Notes: a model not told the origin generated them from the letters alone. DNA of 64,000 nt from Mesoterricola silvestris (GCF_030295405.1 NZ_AP027080.1:2480001-2544000); one strand, 5' to 3'; shown: positions 24,126 through 35,000, numbered from the stretch's first letter. Numbers and translations are program-made.

Positions 24126-25700
24126 TCAGTGGTCCATGACCACCGGCTTCCTGCCGGCCATGGTCTTTCGCATGAGGAGGATCAGGGGCAGCAGGGCGAA
24201 GCACAGGACGCCCATGACCCAGAACGTGTCCGAGAAGGCCATCATCGTGGCCTGCCTCTGGAGCAGGCCGTAGGCCATGCCCTGGGCCTGGTGCGCGGCG
24301 TCGGGGGCCGAGGCGCCCTTGGCCACCAGCACGTGGGAGGCCTTGTCCAGGAAGCCCTGGTAGGCGAGGCTCGCCGGATGGAGGTTGGCCACCAGGCTGG
24401 CCTGGTGCACCTGGCTGCGCCGGGCGAGGATGGTGCTCACCAGGGCGATGCCCGTGGACCCGCCGATGTTGCGCACCAGGTTCATCATGCCCGTGGCGTA
24501 GCTGGTCTTGTCCATGGGCACGTTCTGGAAGGCCGTGACGTTCATGGGCACGAAGAGGAACGCCAGCCCGAAGCTCTGCAGGCACCGGGAATACATGGCG
24601 GTGTCGAAGGGCACCTGCAGATTGAACCGGGACATCCACAGCAGGCCCGCGCCGCAGGTGGCGAACCCGGCGGCGATGAGGATGCGGGTGTCGAACTTCC
24701 GCAGCAGCATGGCCACCACCGGCATCATGAGCAGGATCACCACGCCGCCGGGGCTGAGGATCCAGCCGCTGAGGCTGGCCGTGTAGCCCAGGAGCGTCTG
24801 CAGGAAGATGGGCAGGAGCGCCAGGCTTCCATAGAGCACGAAGCCCAGCACGAAGAGCATTACCGTGGACACGGCGAAGTTCCGGTCCTTGAGCAGGCGC
24901 AGGTCCAGGATGGGGTGGTCCTTGCGCAGCAGGTAGAACACCACGCCCACCAGGCACACCACGGCCAGCACGGCGCACACCAGGATGAGGTTGGAGGCGA
25001 ACCAGTCCCGGCGCTGGCCCTCGTCCAGGACGATCTCCAGGGCCGCCAGGCCCAGGGTGAGGACGCCGATGCCCAGGTAGTCCACCTTGAAGCCGTCCTT
25101 GACGGACATGCGCTTGAGGGTCGGGGGATCGTGCACCATGCGGTAGGTGAGGAACAGCGACAGGATGCCCACCGGGATGTTGATGAGGAAGATCCAGTGC
25201 CAGCTGTAGTTGTCCGTGATCCATCCGCCCAGCACGGGGCCCACGATGGGGGCCAGCACGACGCCCATGCCGTAGAGGGCCATGGCCGCGCCCCGCTTTT
25301 CCGGGGGGAAGTTCTCCACCAGGATGGCCTGGGAGGTGGGCTGCAGGGCGCCGCCGCCCAGCCCCTGCATGATGCGGAAGAAGATCAGCCAGGGCAGGCT
25401 GGGGGCGAGGCCGCACAGCATGCTGGAGACCGTGAAGATCCCCACGCAGGTCATGTAGAACCGCTTGCGCCCGAAGAGCCCCCCCAGGTACCCGCCCAGG
25501 GGAAGCACCACGGCGTTGGCCACCAGGTACGAGGTGAGCACCCAGGTGGCCTCGTCCACCGTGGCCGAGAGGTTGCCCGCGATGTGGGGCAGGGCCACGT
25601 TGGCCACGGAGGTGTCCAGCACTTCCATGAAGGTGGCGATCATCACCACCAGGGCGATGATCCACGGGTTTACGGCGCGATGCCGTGTTTCGGTCGTCAT
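24126..25700 (-). CDS. DHA2-family multidrug efflux MFS transporter (EmrB-like)
   Basis: This 524-residue proton-coupled exporter has 14 predicted helices. Typical DHA2 motifs are present: motif D1 LDTSVANVALPHIAG in helix 1, motif A GGYLGGLFGRKR between helices 2 and 3, and motif C VLAPIVGPVLGGWITDN in helix 5. It is the last gene of a three-gene operon with an HlyD-type adaptor and a TolC-type outer-membrane channel, which together form an EmrAB-TolC-like tripartite pump spanning both membranes. GAGG lies 8 nt upstream of the ATG, and the gap from the adaptor stop is 10 bp. Confidence 0.92.
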   Translation of the reverse strand: MTTETRHRAVNPWIIALVVMIATFMEVLDTSVANVALPHIAGNLSATVDEATWVLTSYLVANAVVLPLGGYLGGLFGRKRFYMTCVGIFTVSSMLCGLAPSLPWLIFFRIMQGLGGGALQPTSQAILVENFPPEKRGAAMALYGMGVVLAPIVGPVLGGWITDNYSWHWIFLINIPVGILSLFLTYRMVHDPPTLKRMSVKDGFKVDYLGIGVLTLGLAALEIVLDEGQRRDWFASNLILVCAVLAVVCLVGVVFYLLRKDHPILDLRLLKDRNFAVSTVMLFVLGFVLYGSLALLPIFLQTLLGYTASLSGWILSPGGVVILLMMPVVAMLLRKFDTRILIAAGFATCGAGLLWMSRFNLQVPFDTAMYSRCLQSFGLAFLFVPMNVTAFQNVPMDKTSYATGMMNLVRNIGGSTGIALVSTILARRSQVHQASLVANLHPASLAYQGFLDKASHVLVAKGASAPDAAHQAQGMAYGLLQRQATMMAFSDTFWVMGVLCFALLPLILLMRKTMAGRKPVVMDH

Positions 25701-25710
25701 GGACGGGGCC

Positions 25711-26805
25711 TCAGCGGGTGAGGATGGTGGCGTCGACGTTCATGCCGGGGCGCAGGACCACGCGGTCGGCGTCCCTGGGGTCCAGCTTGATCTTCACGGG
25801 GATGCGCTGGACGACCTTGACGAAGTTGCCCACGGCGTTCTCGGGGGGCAGCAGGGACAGGCGCGAGCCCGTGGAGGCCGCGATGGAATCCACCGTGCCG
25901 CGCAGCACCAGGCCGTTCATGTCCACCGTGACTTCCGCCTCCTGGCCCACGTGCACCTTGCGCAGCTGGGTCTCCTTGAAGTTGGCGGTGATCCAGGTCT
26001 GGTGCAGGGGCACCAGCGTGAGCAGGCCCTGGCCCGGCTGGATGATCTGGCCCAGTTCCACGGACTTGCGGGTGACCACCCCGTCCACGGGGGCCGTGAT
26101 GCGGGTGTAGGAGAGCTGGAGCTCCAGGGCCTCCAGGTTGGCCTTGGCGGCGAGGATGCCGGCCTTGGCCTGCACCGTGCGGGCCTCCTGCGCGCCCAGG
26201 CCGGCCTTGCGGATATCGGATTCCTGGCGGACGCTGGCCAGGCGGCGCTGGGCGGCCTTGTACTGGCTGTCGGCCACCTCGAAGCGGTTGCGGTAGGCGT
26301 CGAAGGCCTGGGCGGAGATCTCCTGGCGCTCGGCCAGGGGGCGGGTGCGCTCCTGGTCGGCCTTGGCGGTCTCCAGGGTGGACCTGGCGGCCTCCAGGTT
26401 GGCCTCGGCCACCTGCAGGTCGGAACTGCGGGCCTGGTCGTAGGAGGAGCGGGCCTTGTCGGTGTCGGCGTGGGAGGAGGCCACCTGGGCCTCGGCCTGG
26501 GCCAGGGCCGCCCGGGCCTGGTCCACCCGGGCCTGCAGGTCCCGGGCGTCCAGCTGCACCAGCACGTCCCCCGCCTTCACGGCCTGGTTGTCCTCCACGA
26601 GGACCTTCTCCACGCTGCCGCCGACTTTGCAGGACACGGGCACGAGGTGCCCGTCCACCTGGGCGTCGTCGGTGGAGACGCGGTCCTTGTAGTGGAGCCA
26701 CATGCCGCCGGCCACCAGCACCGCCACGGCGCCCACGGCCAGGAGGAGGGTGCGCTTGCGGCCCGTCTTGGCGGGGGTCTCGATCTGTTCGGTCATATCG
26801 CTCAT
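25711..26805 (-). CDS. HlyD/EmrA-type membrane fusion protein
   Basis: This 364-residue periplasmic adaptor connects the inner-membrane pump to the outer-membrane channel. It has an N-terminal anchor (TLLLAVGAVAVLVAGGMWL), a biotinyl-lipoyl half-motif (DDAQVDGHLVPVSCKVGG), a long alpha-hairpin with coiled-coil heptads (residues 90-210), and the barrel-domain ITAPVDGVVTRKSVELGQ. The DDAQV pattern is the EmrA/HlyD signature. The start at 26805 overlaps the stop of the upstream tolC-like gene by one base (TAATG) and has GGAG 6 nt upstream. Confidence 0.9.
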   Translation of the reverse strand: MSDMTEQIETPAKTGRKRTLLLAVGAVAVLVAGGMWLHYKDRVSTDDAQVDGHLVPVSCKVGGSVEKVLVEDNQAVKAGDVLVQLDARDLQARVDQARAALAQAEAQVASSHADTDKARSSYDQARSSDLQVAEANLEAARSTLETAKADQERTRPLAERQEISAQAFDAYRNRFEVADSQYKAAQRRLASVRQESDIRKAGLGAQEARTVQAKAGILAAKANLEALELQLSYTRITAPVDGVVTRKSVELGQIIQPGQGLLTLVPLHQTWITANFKETQLRKVHVGQEAEVTVDMNGLVLRGTVDSIAASTGSRLSLLPPENAVGNFVKVVQRIPVKIKLDPRDADRVVLRPGMNVDATILTR

Positions 26806-28421
26806 TATCGGCTCCGTTTTCCGGCGAAGAGGGGTTCCAGCTGGCCCATGGCCTTGGCCAGGTCCGCCCGGGACTGGTTGAGGCGCCAGAGGGCGTTGAT
26901 GCGGTTGTCGGTGGCCCGGGCCAGCTCGTCCTGGGCGTTGACGACTTCGATGTTGTTGCTCACGCCGGCCTCGAACCGGTGCCGGGCCTGGACCAGGGCC
27001 TCCTCGGCCAGGGCCACGGCCTGGGTGGCCACGTCCACCTCGCTGCGCGCGGCGTCCATCTCGGCCTGGGCCACCTGCACCTCGAGGCCCACCTGGGCCT
27101 TGATCTCCTTGCGCTCCTCCGCGACCCGGTCGAGCTCGAGCTTGGCCTTGGCGGTCTGGGCGGAGATCCTGCCGCCGGTGAACAGCGGCACCTTGACCCC
27201 CAGGCCCACGGTGTAGGTGGGAACCCAGGGCTGGTTGGGGGAGAGCCCCATGGAGGCGTAGGACCCCGTGACCACCAGGCTGGGCAGCCGCAGGCTGCGG
27301 GCGGAATCCCGCAGGCTCAGCGCGGCCTGCTCCCGGGCGTCCAGCGCGGCCACTTCGGGGCGCTGGCTCAGGCCCTTGCCGTAGGCCTCCTGGAAGGTGA
27401 AGGCCACGGCCTCGGGCGCCGTCAGGGGATCCGTGAGGATGATGTCCGTGGAGGGATCCAGGTCCAGGAGCTTGACGAGGCCGAAGCGGGCCGTGCTCAC
27501 CTGGGTCCGGGCCTGGATGAGGCGCTGGCGCTCGTTCTGCACCTGCACCTGGGCCCGCAGGGTGTCCAGCTTCGTGCCCAGGCCGTTCTTCTGCTGGTCC
27601 TCGGCCAGCTTCTCCAGGGCGCCGGCCAGCTCCACCCGGCTTTCGGCGGCCTTCACGGATTCCGTGGCCCGCTGGGTGCGCAGGTACTGCCCCACCACCA
27701 GGGCCGCGATGCCCTCCCGCGCCACCCGGGACTGGGCCTGGGCCGAGGCCTCGCCATGGCGGCTGGCCTTCCAGCGCTGGTAGAGGCTCAGGTCGAACAG
27801 CGGCGCCTCGGCGCGGATGCCCACCTGGCCCGAATTGAAGGGCCCCACCACCTCGGGCCCCCCCTTGCTGGGGATGCCCAGGAAGGAATCCAGGTTCTGC
27901 TTGGTGCGGTTGTAGCCCGCCACCCCTTCCACCGTGGGCATCAGGGCCGACGCCGCCAGGCGCCGTTCATCCTGGCTCTGGGCGATGTTCAGGAGCGACT
28001 TGTGGATCTCGGGGTTGCGGGTGAGGGCCTGGTCCAGGGCCTGGGCCATGCTCAGCCGCACCGCGGGCTCCGCCGCGGCCAGGGTGCCCGCCGCCGCCAG
28101 CCCCAGCAGGGGCAGCCACAGGAACCGCAGCCCCGCCGCCCCCAGCTCCCCGCCGTTCAGGATGGACTGGATGATGGGCCCCACGTAGCACCCCGATCCC
28201 ACCAGCCCCGCCCCCTCCCCGTGGATGCGCGCCAGCAGCTCGCGCCCCGCCTCGTCGATGAACCTCACGTCCCGCAGGTCCAGCACCGCCTTCGCGGGAT
28301 CCGTGCGCCCCTGCCAACCGCTCCAGGCCTGGGCCAGCTCAGCCACCCAGGCCCCCGCCAGCTTGCCTTCCAGAACCAGGGTGAGCCCCGTGTCCTGTTC
28401 CCTGGGAGTTATTCGAAGCAT
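26805..28421 (-). CDS. STAS-like domain fused to TolC-family outer-membrane efflux protein
   Basis: The 538-residue product has two unlike parts. Residues 1-90 resemble a STAS/anti-sigma-antagonist domain (LTLVLEGKLAGAWVAELAQ, VLDLRDVRFIDEAG). Residues 98-117 form a signal-like hydrophobic stretch (LRFLWLPLLGLAAAGTLAAA). From 118 on it is a TolC-type channel with two helical repeats and typical motifs (RLSMAQALDQALTRNPEI, LNIAQSQDE, VPLFTGGRI). ATG 28421 has GGAGG 6 nt upstream. A cytoplasmic domain ahead of a secretion signal is odd: it may be cleaved off, or the real channel may start at an internal codon. It is first in the efflux operon. Confidence 0.8.
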   Translation of the reverse strand: MLRITPREQDTGLTLVLEGKLAGAWVAELAQAWSGWQGRTDPAKAVLDLRDVRFIDEAGRELLARIHGEGAGLVGSGCYVGPIIQSILNGGELGAAGLRFLWLPLLGLAAAGTLAAAEPAVRLSMAQALDQALTRNPEIHKSLLNIAQSQDERRLAASALMPTVEGVAGYNRTKQNLDSFLGIPSKGGPEVVGPFNSGQVGIRAEAPLFDLSLYQRWKASRHGEASAQAQSRVAREGIAALVVGQYLRTQRATESVKAAESRVELAGALEKLAEDQQKNGLGTKLDTLRAQVQVQNERQRLIQARTQVSTARFGLVKLLDLDPSTDIILTDPLTAPEAVAFTFQEAYGKGLSQRPEVAALDAREQAALSLRDSARSLRLPSLVVTGSYASMGLSPNQPWVPTYTVGLGVKVPLFTGGRISAQTAKAKLELDRVAEERKEIKAQVGLEVQVAQAEMDAARSEVDVATQAVALAEEALVQARHRFEAGVSNNIEVVNAQDELARATDNRINALWRLNQSRADLAKAMGQLEPLFAGKRSR

Positions 28422-28522
28422 GGAAACCTCCACGCACCGTAATGCCGAATCCGTGCCGAAACATAACTATCACCGTCAACAATAAATATGGTTTCCGTCT
28501 ATGGGGTGTGCCGAAGGCGCCT

Positions 28523-28555
28523 GCCGATATTTGGGCGACGTGCCGAAATATCGGC
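28523..28555. promoter_or_regulatory. Inverted repeat upstream of efflux operon, candidate operator
   Basis: GCCGATATTT (28523-28532) and AAATATCGGC (28546-28555) form a perfect 10-bp inverted repeat with a 13-bp spacer, about 100 bp upstream of the operon start. The motif GTGCCGAA recurs at 28453, 28508 and 28540. This looks like a repressor site for the efflux operon, but no cognate regulator gene is adjacent. Confidence 0.4.
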
Positions 28556-28639
28556 GGTTTGCTTCGTTGGGCCCGAACCGTCATGCCCCGCCGGGGGCTG
28601 CTGGGGTGAGGGACGACGTTCCTGGGGGAGGGGGCGGCC

Positions 28640-29009
28640 CATGGGGTCCCGGCCTGGCGCGCCGACCCATCGTTAGCGCTTCCGCAGCAGCGAGCTGCTG
28701 CTGGCGCTTGCCGTTGTCCAGTGACGACAGGTGCGTGAGGGAGTGGGGGGGGGAAGGAGTCGATGGGAATCTTGTGAATTTGGGATCGAAATGTGTTTAA
28801 ACATAGATTTGTTTTTCTGCTTTGACCTTTCTCGGTTGCCGTTCCGACCTGGATGACCTGTTGTCCATCCCCGGAGCGGTCTCAGGGGCGGACATGCCGC
28901 GCCGAGTTCCTACGCCACCTGTCGTCATTGGACAACGGCAAGCGCCAGCAGCAGCTCGCTGCTGCGCAAGCGCTACCGGTGGGTCGGGGCGCCGGGTCGG
29001 GACCGCATG
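28640..29009. repeat. Long inverted repeat with 94-bp arms and a 182-bp AT-rich loop
   Basis: Arms 28640-28733 and 28916-29009 match at 86 of 94 positions in inverted orientation. Each arm also holds its own small palindrome (GCAGCAGCGAGCTGCTGC) and a GCGCCGACCCATCG-like block shared with family B. The 182-bp loop is much more AT-rich than its surroundings and contains TGTTTAAACA. No gene is visible in arms or loop. It fills the gap between the efflux operon start and the 3' end of the sigma-54 activator gene. Confidence 0.8.
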
Positions 29010-29079
29010 GGCCGAACCATCCCGGGGGGCCACGCCACTCAAACCCGCGGCCCCCGGCAGGGCATGCCCGTCCCCGTCC

Positions 29080-31128
29080 TCAGATCCCAAGCTTCCTCAT
29101 CCTGCTCTGCAGCGTCGTGCGCTTCATCCCCAGCCTCGCCGCCGCCCCATCCGCGCCCCCGACCTTGCCGTGGGTGGCGGCGAGGGCTTTGAGGATGTGG
29201 GCGCGGTCCGCGTCCTCCAAGGTCTCGGCCGGGGCGGGGGCGGGGCGCTCGGCCTGGAGTTCGGCGAAGGGGATCTCCAGGTCGCGGCCGCGGCTGAGGA
29301 TGACGGAGCGCTCGATGACGTTCTCCAGTTCGCGGATGTTGCCGGGCCAGTCCCAGGCCACCAGGGTCTCCATGGCCCGGGTGGGGATGGATTCGATGGG
29401 GCGATGCATGCGGTGGGCGAATTTCTGGGTGAAGTAGCGCACCAGGGTGGGGATGTCCTCCTTGCGCTCCCGCAGGGGCGGGACGCGGATGGGGAAGACG
29501 TTGAGGCGGTAGAAGAGGTCCGCGCGGAACTCCCGTGCTTCCACCATGGCGGTGAGGTCGCGGTTGGTGGCGGCGATGAGCCGCAGGTCCACCTTGCGGG
29601 GACGCGTGCCGCCGACGCGCTCGAACTGCCGCTCCTGGAGGGCCCGCAGCAGCTTGGGCTGCAGCTCCAGGGGCAGGTCGCCGATCTCGTCCAGGAAGAG
29701 GGTCCCCTGGTGGGCCAGCTCCAGGCGGCCCGTCTTCGGGGCGATGGCGCCGGTGAAGGCCCCCTTCTCGTGGCCGAACAGTTCGCTCTCCACCAGGCCC
29801 GCGGGGATGGACGCGCAGTTGATCTGCACGAAGCCGCGCTCGGCGCGGGGGCTCAGGGAGTGGATGGCCCGGGCCATGAGCTCCTTGCCGGTGCCGGTCT
29901 CGCCCAGCAGCAGCACGGTGGCGTCCGACGGGGCCACGGTCTCCACCTGGCGCAGCACCTTCTGCAGGGAGGGGCTGCGGCCCACGATCTCCATGCCGAA
30001 GTCCTTGTCCATCTCCTCCTGCAGGTAGAGGTTCTCCTGGGCCAGCTGGTCCCGGAGCGTCTGGATCTCCTCGTAGGCGAAGGCGTTGTCCAGGGCGATG
30101 GCCACCTGGGCCGCCACCCGGGACAGCAGGTCCACCGTGGTCGCGGGGAAGGCGTCGGCCCTGCGGCTCAGGAAGGAGAGCACCCCCATCACCCGGTTCC
30201 GGGACACCAGCGGCACGCAGCACATGGCCGCCAGGCCCTCGCCCTTGACCAGGACCTGGGGGATGGGGCCTTCGAAGGCGTCCAGGTCGGCCCGGGTGAA
30301 CACCAGGGCCCTGCGCAGGTCCATGGCCTGCTGGCTGGGGCCGTTCTTCACGGTGAAGGCCTGGTTCTCCTGCATGTGGCCGCGGTTGGTGGGGTAGTCC
30401 AGGAACCGCAGGAGGGGGTCTGCCTCCTCCTGCACCAGCACCAGGGCGATCCCGTCGAAGGCGAAGCGCTCCCGCAGGCTGGAGGCGATGGCCTGGAAGA
30501 GGTCCCGGGGATCCCGGTGCTCCACCAGCTCGTTGGTGATCTGGAGGAGGACGCGCTGCTGGTCCCGCTCCCGGGTGAGGTTCGCGTTGGCCTCGTCCAG
30601 CTGGCGCAGTCGCAGGATCTTCAGGGTGAAGGAGGCCACGAATTTCGCCAGGAAGACCAGGTAGGCCGGCCCCGCCTCCCCGAAGGCGCCGGGTTCGCGG
30701 CTGGCCAGGGCCAGGCCCCCCACGAGCCGCTCGGGGGTGCGCAGGGGCAGCAGCACCCAGGAGCGGTACCCGCTTTCCCGCAGGAGCCGCCCCGATCCTT
30801 CCCCGGCGCAGGCCTCGCCGGGGATCCACAGATCCGTCTGGAGGTTGCGCGTGAGGTCCACGAGGCCCGGGTGGGGCTCCACCTGCACCAGGAAGCCGTC
30901 CTCGCCCAGCTCCGCCGTCCACACCGTCTCGGGCCGGATCTCCTCCGGATCCCCCAGCCAGAGCGCCAGGCGATGCACCGGCAGGGAGGCCTGCAGCACG
31001 CGGAAGAGGGCCGGCCCCAGGGTGCCCAGATCCCTGCAGGGGCCCAGTTCCGCGGCCGCGTCCAGGAGCTGGGCGAGGCGGGGTGCCTCCATGTCCCGGA
31101 AGCTCCGGGCGGCCGCGGTGACGTTCAT
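29080..31128 (-). CDS. Sigma-54-dependent transcriptional activator with GAF domains
   Basis: The 682-residue regulator resembles FhlA/NorR-type enhancer-binding proteins. It has N-terminal sensory regions (one weak, residues 1-160, then a GAF domain about 195-340), a coiled linker, and the AAA+ domain with Walker [16 protein letters not shown], the sigma-54-contact motif [13 protein letters not shown] and Walker [12 protein letters not shown]. The C-terminus has a Fis-type helix-turn-helix ([20 protein letters not shown]). No receiver domain is seen, so it responds to a ligand rather than phosphorylation. The start is set at 31128: no Shine-Dalgarno is visible but TATCAT lies 7 nt upstream, suggesting a leaderless message. 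Target genes are not evident. Confidence 0.88.
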   Translation of the reverse strand: MNVTAAARSFRDMEAPRLAQLLDAAAELGPCRDLGTLGPALFRVLQASLPVHRLALWLGDPEEIRPETVWTAELGEDGFLVQVEPHPGLVDLTRNLQTDLWIPGEACAGEGSGRLLRESGYRSWVLLPLRTPERLVGGLALASREPGAFGEAGPAYLVFLAKFVASFTLKILRLRQLDEANANLTRERDQQRVLLQITNELVEHRDPRDLFQAIASSLRERFAFDGIALVLVQEEADPLLRFLDYPTNRGHMQENQAFTVKNGPSQQAMDLRRALVFTRADLDAFEGPIPQVLVKGEGLAAMCCVPLVSRNRVMGVLSFLSRRADAFPATTVDLLSRVAAQVAIALDNAFAYEEIQTLRDQLAQENLYLQEEMDKDFGMEIVGRSPSLQKVLRQVETVAPSDATVLLLGETGTGKELMARAIHSLSPRAERGFVQINCASIPAGLVESELFGHEKGAFTGAIAPKTGRLELAHQGTLFLDEIGDLPLELQPKLLRALQERQFERVGGTRPRKVDLRLIAATNRDLTAMVEAREFRADLFYRLNVFPIRVPPLRERKEDIPTLVRYFTQKFAHRMHRPIESIPTRAMETLVAWDWPGNIRELENVIERSVILSRGRDLEIPFAELQAERPAPAPAETLEDADRAHILKALAATHGKVGGADGAAARLGMKRTTLQSRMRKLGI

Positions 31129-31135
31129 GCGGGAG

Positions 31136-31141
31136 ATGATA
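31136..31141 (-). promoter_or_regulatory. -10-like box of leaderless promoter for sigma-54 activator
   Basis: TATCAT on the minus strand ends 7 nt before the ATG at 31128, and no ribosome site is present. It is a weaker match than the TAGAAT boxes elsewhere. Confidence 0.35.
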
Positions 31142-31257
31142 TCAGGCCCGCCCGGCGCGCCCAGGGCGCCGGAACCCGCCCCGGGGTTCCGGCACATCTG
31201 GTCTGGGGCCGGACCCGAGCGCGGCGGCCCCGAATCCACCCCAACCCTGGAGGCACC

Positions 31258-31839
31258 ATGTCCCCAAGCACGCGTATGCTCCTGATCGCCCCGCTCCTGG
31301 CCGCGGCGCCCCTGGCCGCCGCCGAGGCGGGCTTCGGCGCCCAGCTCCATCTGGCCAAGCCCCTGGGCACCTTCTCCGATGCCCGCCACCTGGACAACAC
31401 CCTGGGCTGGGGCCTGGGCCTCATGGTGCCCGTGGACTTCGGCGCCGGCCAAGGTCTCCGCCCCAAGCTGGACTACCTCTCCTTCCGCCGCGGCGCCGGG
31501 GACCAGCGCTACAAGGCCGACGCCCTGCTCCTCATGGCCGACTACACCTGCTTCGTGGCCGACGAAGCCGAGGGCGGCTACGTCTTCGCCGGCCTGGGCC
31601 TCCACTCCACCCGCCTGGACGCCACCCGGGGCATCGGCCCCCTGGTCACCGGCGCGCGGCACACCCACACCGGCTTCGCCTTCAACGTCGGCCTCGGCTA
31701 CGCCTTCACCCGGAACTTCACCTTCGAAGTGAAGTACCTCGGCATGGACATGGGCCGCCTCGCCTACACCCTCCCCGCCACCACCGACCCCTCCTTCATG
31801 GCCAACGCCATCGTCGGCTCCCTGGGCTACAAGTTCTAG
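31258..31839 (+). CDS. Outer-membrane beta-barrel protein
   Basis: The 193-residue protein has a signal peptide ([16 protein letters not shown]) followed by alternating amphipathic strands with aromatic residues, and ends with GSLGYKF. A terminal Phe is the recognition signal for the BAM assembly machinery. Size fits an eight-stranded OmpA/OmpW-like barrel. No peptidoglycan-binding domain is present. GGAGG is 4-5 nt upstream. It is divergent from the sigma-54 activator. A similar but distinct barrel is encoded at 53519-54133. Confidence 0.78.
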   Translation: MSPSTRMLLIAPLLAAAPLAAAEAGFGAQLHLAKPLGTFSDARHLDNTLGWGLGLMVPVDFGAGQGLRPKLDYLSFRRGAGDQRYKADALLLMADYTCFVADEAEGGYVFAGLGLHSTRLDATRGIGPLVTGARHTHTGFAFNVGLGYAFTRNFTFEVKYLGMDMGRLAYTLPATTDPSFMANAIVGSLGYKF

Positions 31840-31900
31840 GGTGCGTCGTCATACCCCAGGTGCCTTGGCTCCATGATGAAGGGGCCCTTCCTGGCTGAGC

Positions 31901-31986
31901 GGATCCCCGTTCATCCCATCCATCGGCGTTCATCCCTGTTTCCGCAGGGCTGACGCCGAGGTGGGTCCGAGCGCGAGTTACTCGAT
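31901..31986. repeat. Family A repeat, shortened copy A2
   Basis: It holds the GGATCCCCGTTCATCCCATC and TTTCCGCAGGGCTGACGC blocks through GAGTTACTCGAT. The right part present in A1 and A3 is missing. The upstream flank (CCCAGGTGCCTTGG, about 31855) also matches the A1 flank. It lies between two genes on the plus strand. Confidence 0.65.
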
Positions 31987-32064
31987 ACCCCCCCGGACGC
32001 TTTTCCCGTTTCCGGATTGAGGCGGAGTGTTGCATCATCGTGTGAGGTATATGGGGAGTCGAGG

Positions 32065-35000
32065 ATGCGGCGTGCGTGGGGGGTTCTGGGGGTCTGTTTT
32101 TCGGCCATGGCGCTGGTGGCGTCCGATCCGGCGGCGCTGCCCCTGGTGAACGCGGGGTTCGAGGAGCAGAAGGACGCGCAGGTGGTGGGGTGGACCCTGG
32201 CGAAGGCCACCGGGGCGACGGTGGCCATCGGGCTCGGGCACAAGGCCGGGTTCCGGAGCCTGCGCCTGGAGAACCCCGCGGGGGGCGCCGAATCCACCGT
32301 GGTCTCGGAACCCGTGAAGCTGGAGGTGGGGCGGCTGTACCGGCTCAGCGCCTTCATCCGCACCAAGGGGGTGCACCCGGATCCCACGGCCCGCTACCCC
32401 ACGGCCCTGGGGGCCTGCGTTTCCATGAAGAGCTTCCCCTTCACCAACGCCTCGCCCACGGTGGCGGGCGACGGCTCCCAGCGGGTGTCGGTGGCCTTCT
32501 TCGCCACCACGGCCCAGGACCGGGTGCAGCTGCACCTGGGGCGCAACGGGAAGACGGAGGGGGCGGCCTGGTTCGACGACCTGAAGCTGGAGCTGGTGGA
32601 CGACATCGGCGCGATCATCCCCATGGAGACGGTGCGCTGGGCCGGCAAGGGCTTCCGCTACGACGACGGGGGCTGGATCGTGCTGCACATCGAAGGCGAG
32701 CCCTACGACCGGGGCGTCCAGTACGGCCAGCTGGTGGCCCAGGAGCTGGCGCTGTTCGTGGAGAAGCTGGCCAACCTCCAGGACAAGGGCGATCCCGTCC
32801 GGGGCTGGGAGCGCCAGCGGACCCTGGCCGACGCCCTGATGCTGCGCAAGTACGAGCCCGAATTCCTGGAGGAGATGAAGGGCATCGCCGACGGCGCGGC
32901 CAGGGCCGGCGCGAAGTTCCGGGGCAGGGCCCTGGACGTGCTGGACGTGGTCACCGCCAATTCCGACATCGACCTGGGCGAGATCGCCTCGGCCACCAAG
33001 GTCACCGCCTCGCCCCTCACGGGCCGCAGCTTCCTGAAGGCCGAGGACGAGGCCGCCACGGGAGGGAAGGGGGACCGGTGCTCCTCCTTCATCGCCACCA
33101 AGTCGGCCTCCGCCGACGGCCGCGTGGTCATGGGCCAGATCTTCATGTGGCCTCCCGGATACACCGGCGTGGACTGGAACGTCATGGTGGACGTGCAGCC
33201 CGCGAAGGGCCACCGCTTCGTGATGCAGACCTTCCCGGGCGGGATCAGCTCGGGCACGGACTGGTACATCAACGACGCCGGCATCGTCATCGGCGAGACC
33301 ACGGTGCAGCAGACCCCCTTCAACCCCGACGGCACCCCCGAGGCCAACCGCATCCGCCAGGCCGCGCAGTACGCCACCAGCATCGACCAGGTGGCGGAGA
33401 TCCTCAAGACCCGCAACAACGGCCTCTACACCAACGACTGGACCATCGCCGACACCAAGACCGACGAGGGCGCCGTGTTCCTCCTGGGCACCAAGGAGAC
33501 GCGGCTCTGGCGCACCGGAAGCAAGGGCCACCCCGCGGACACCCCCGGGGGCCTCAAGGACTTCGTGTGGGCCGACAACAACAACCGGGACCTGGGGGTT
33601 CGCAAGGAGCGCATCCCCAACGCCGAGAACGAGCCCGTGGACCTGGCCTTCAACACCTGGAACCGGGACATCGCCTTCCAGGAGTTCTACCGGCAGTACG
33701 GCCAGGGCAAGTTCGACCTGCAGGCGGGCGTGGCCCTCAACGCCTCCAGCCCCATCAACCGCCCCCACGCCTGCGACGGCAAGCTCACCACCTCCGAGAT
33801 GGCCGAGAAGCTCATGTTCATCGCCCACTTCGGCAAGACCACCCTGCGCGAGAAATGGGTGGGCGGGCGCTTCATGGCCGATCTCCCCGGGGCGACCCCC
33901 CACCTGACCCTGGGCTTCACCACCTTCAGCCCCCTCTACGTCGCCGACAAACTCAAGCAGGCCCGCGCCGCCGCCCCGGAGCCCGCCCCGGCCCCCAGGG
34001 CCGATCTGGCGGCCGCCAAGGACGTCTACGCCTTCCCCAAGCGCCTGCTCTGGTCCAATACGGTGCTCCCCGCCACGGACGGCGAGAACTGGTTCGTGAG
34101 CGGTTCCGCGGCCTACCACGCCCTCCTCAAGCGGCTTCCCGAGGCCCAGGACAAGGCCGCGGCCTCCCTGCGCGACAGCCTCGCCGAGCTCAACGCGCGC
34201 TACGCTTACGTGGTCTCCAAGGAGGGTTCCCTGGCCCCCGCCAAGGCCCGCACCGCCTACGACCGCTACGGCGCCTACCAGATCCCCCGGATCAAGGGCA
34301 CCTTCCTGCTGCACCAGCTGCGCCTCCTGGTGGGCAACGCCCTCTTCGCCAAGGCCATGGCCGCGGTGCACGACGGGTTCAGCAACCGCCCCATGACCAC
34401 CGAGGATTTCACCCGGACCTTCTCCAAGTCGCTGGGACGGGACCTGTCGCCCTTCATCCAGCAGTGGGTGGGCCGGGAGGACCTGCCCGATCCGGTCATC
34501 ACCGCCACCGTGGCCCCGGCCGCGGAAGGCTTCGATGTGACGGTCAAGGTGACCCAGCCCGGCAAGCCCTGGCACTTCGTCACCTTCGTGGAGCTGCGCA
34601 CGGCCAAGGGCTCCCGCTTCCTGCGCCTGGAGTCGGACGAGGCCATGGGCTCGACCACCTACCACGTGCCCGACAAGCCCACCCGGGTGATCTTCAACGC
34701 CGGCCGGGACCTGCCGGTGCGCCAGGAGAACCCCTACACCCTCCCCAACCTCCTGGACGATTTCGACCACACCCTGTACGTCTTCGGCACCTCCCGGGAA
34801 GTGGAGGCCAACCGCTCCCTGGCCCTGAACTTCCGGGACCTCATGGCCGACGCGTTCACGGAGATCCTCCCCCCCGTCAAGCCGGACGCCGAAGTGACCG
34901 ACGGGGAACTGGCCTCCCGGGACCTGGTGGTCTTCGGCGGCCCCGAGGAGAACAGCCTCCTGGCGCGCATGGCCGGTGAGCACAAGCTGCCCGTCACCTT

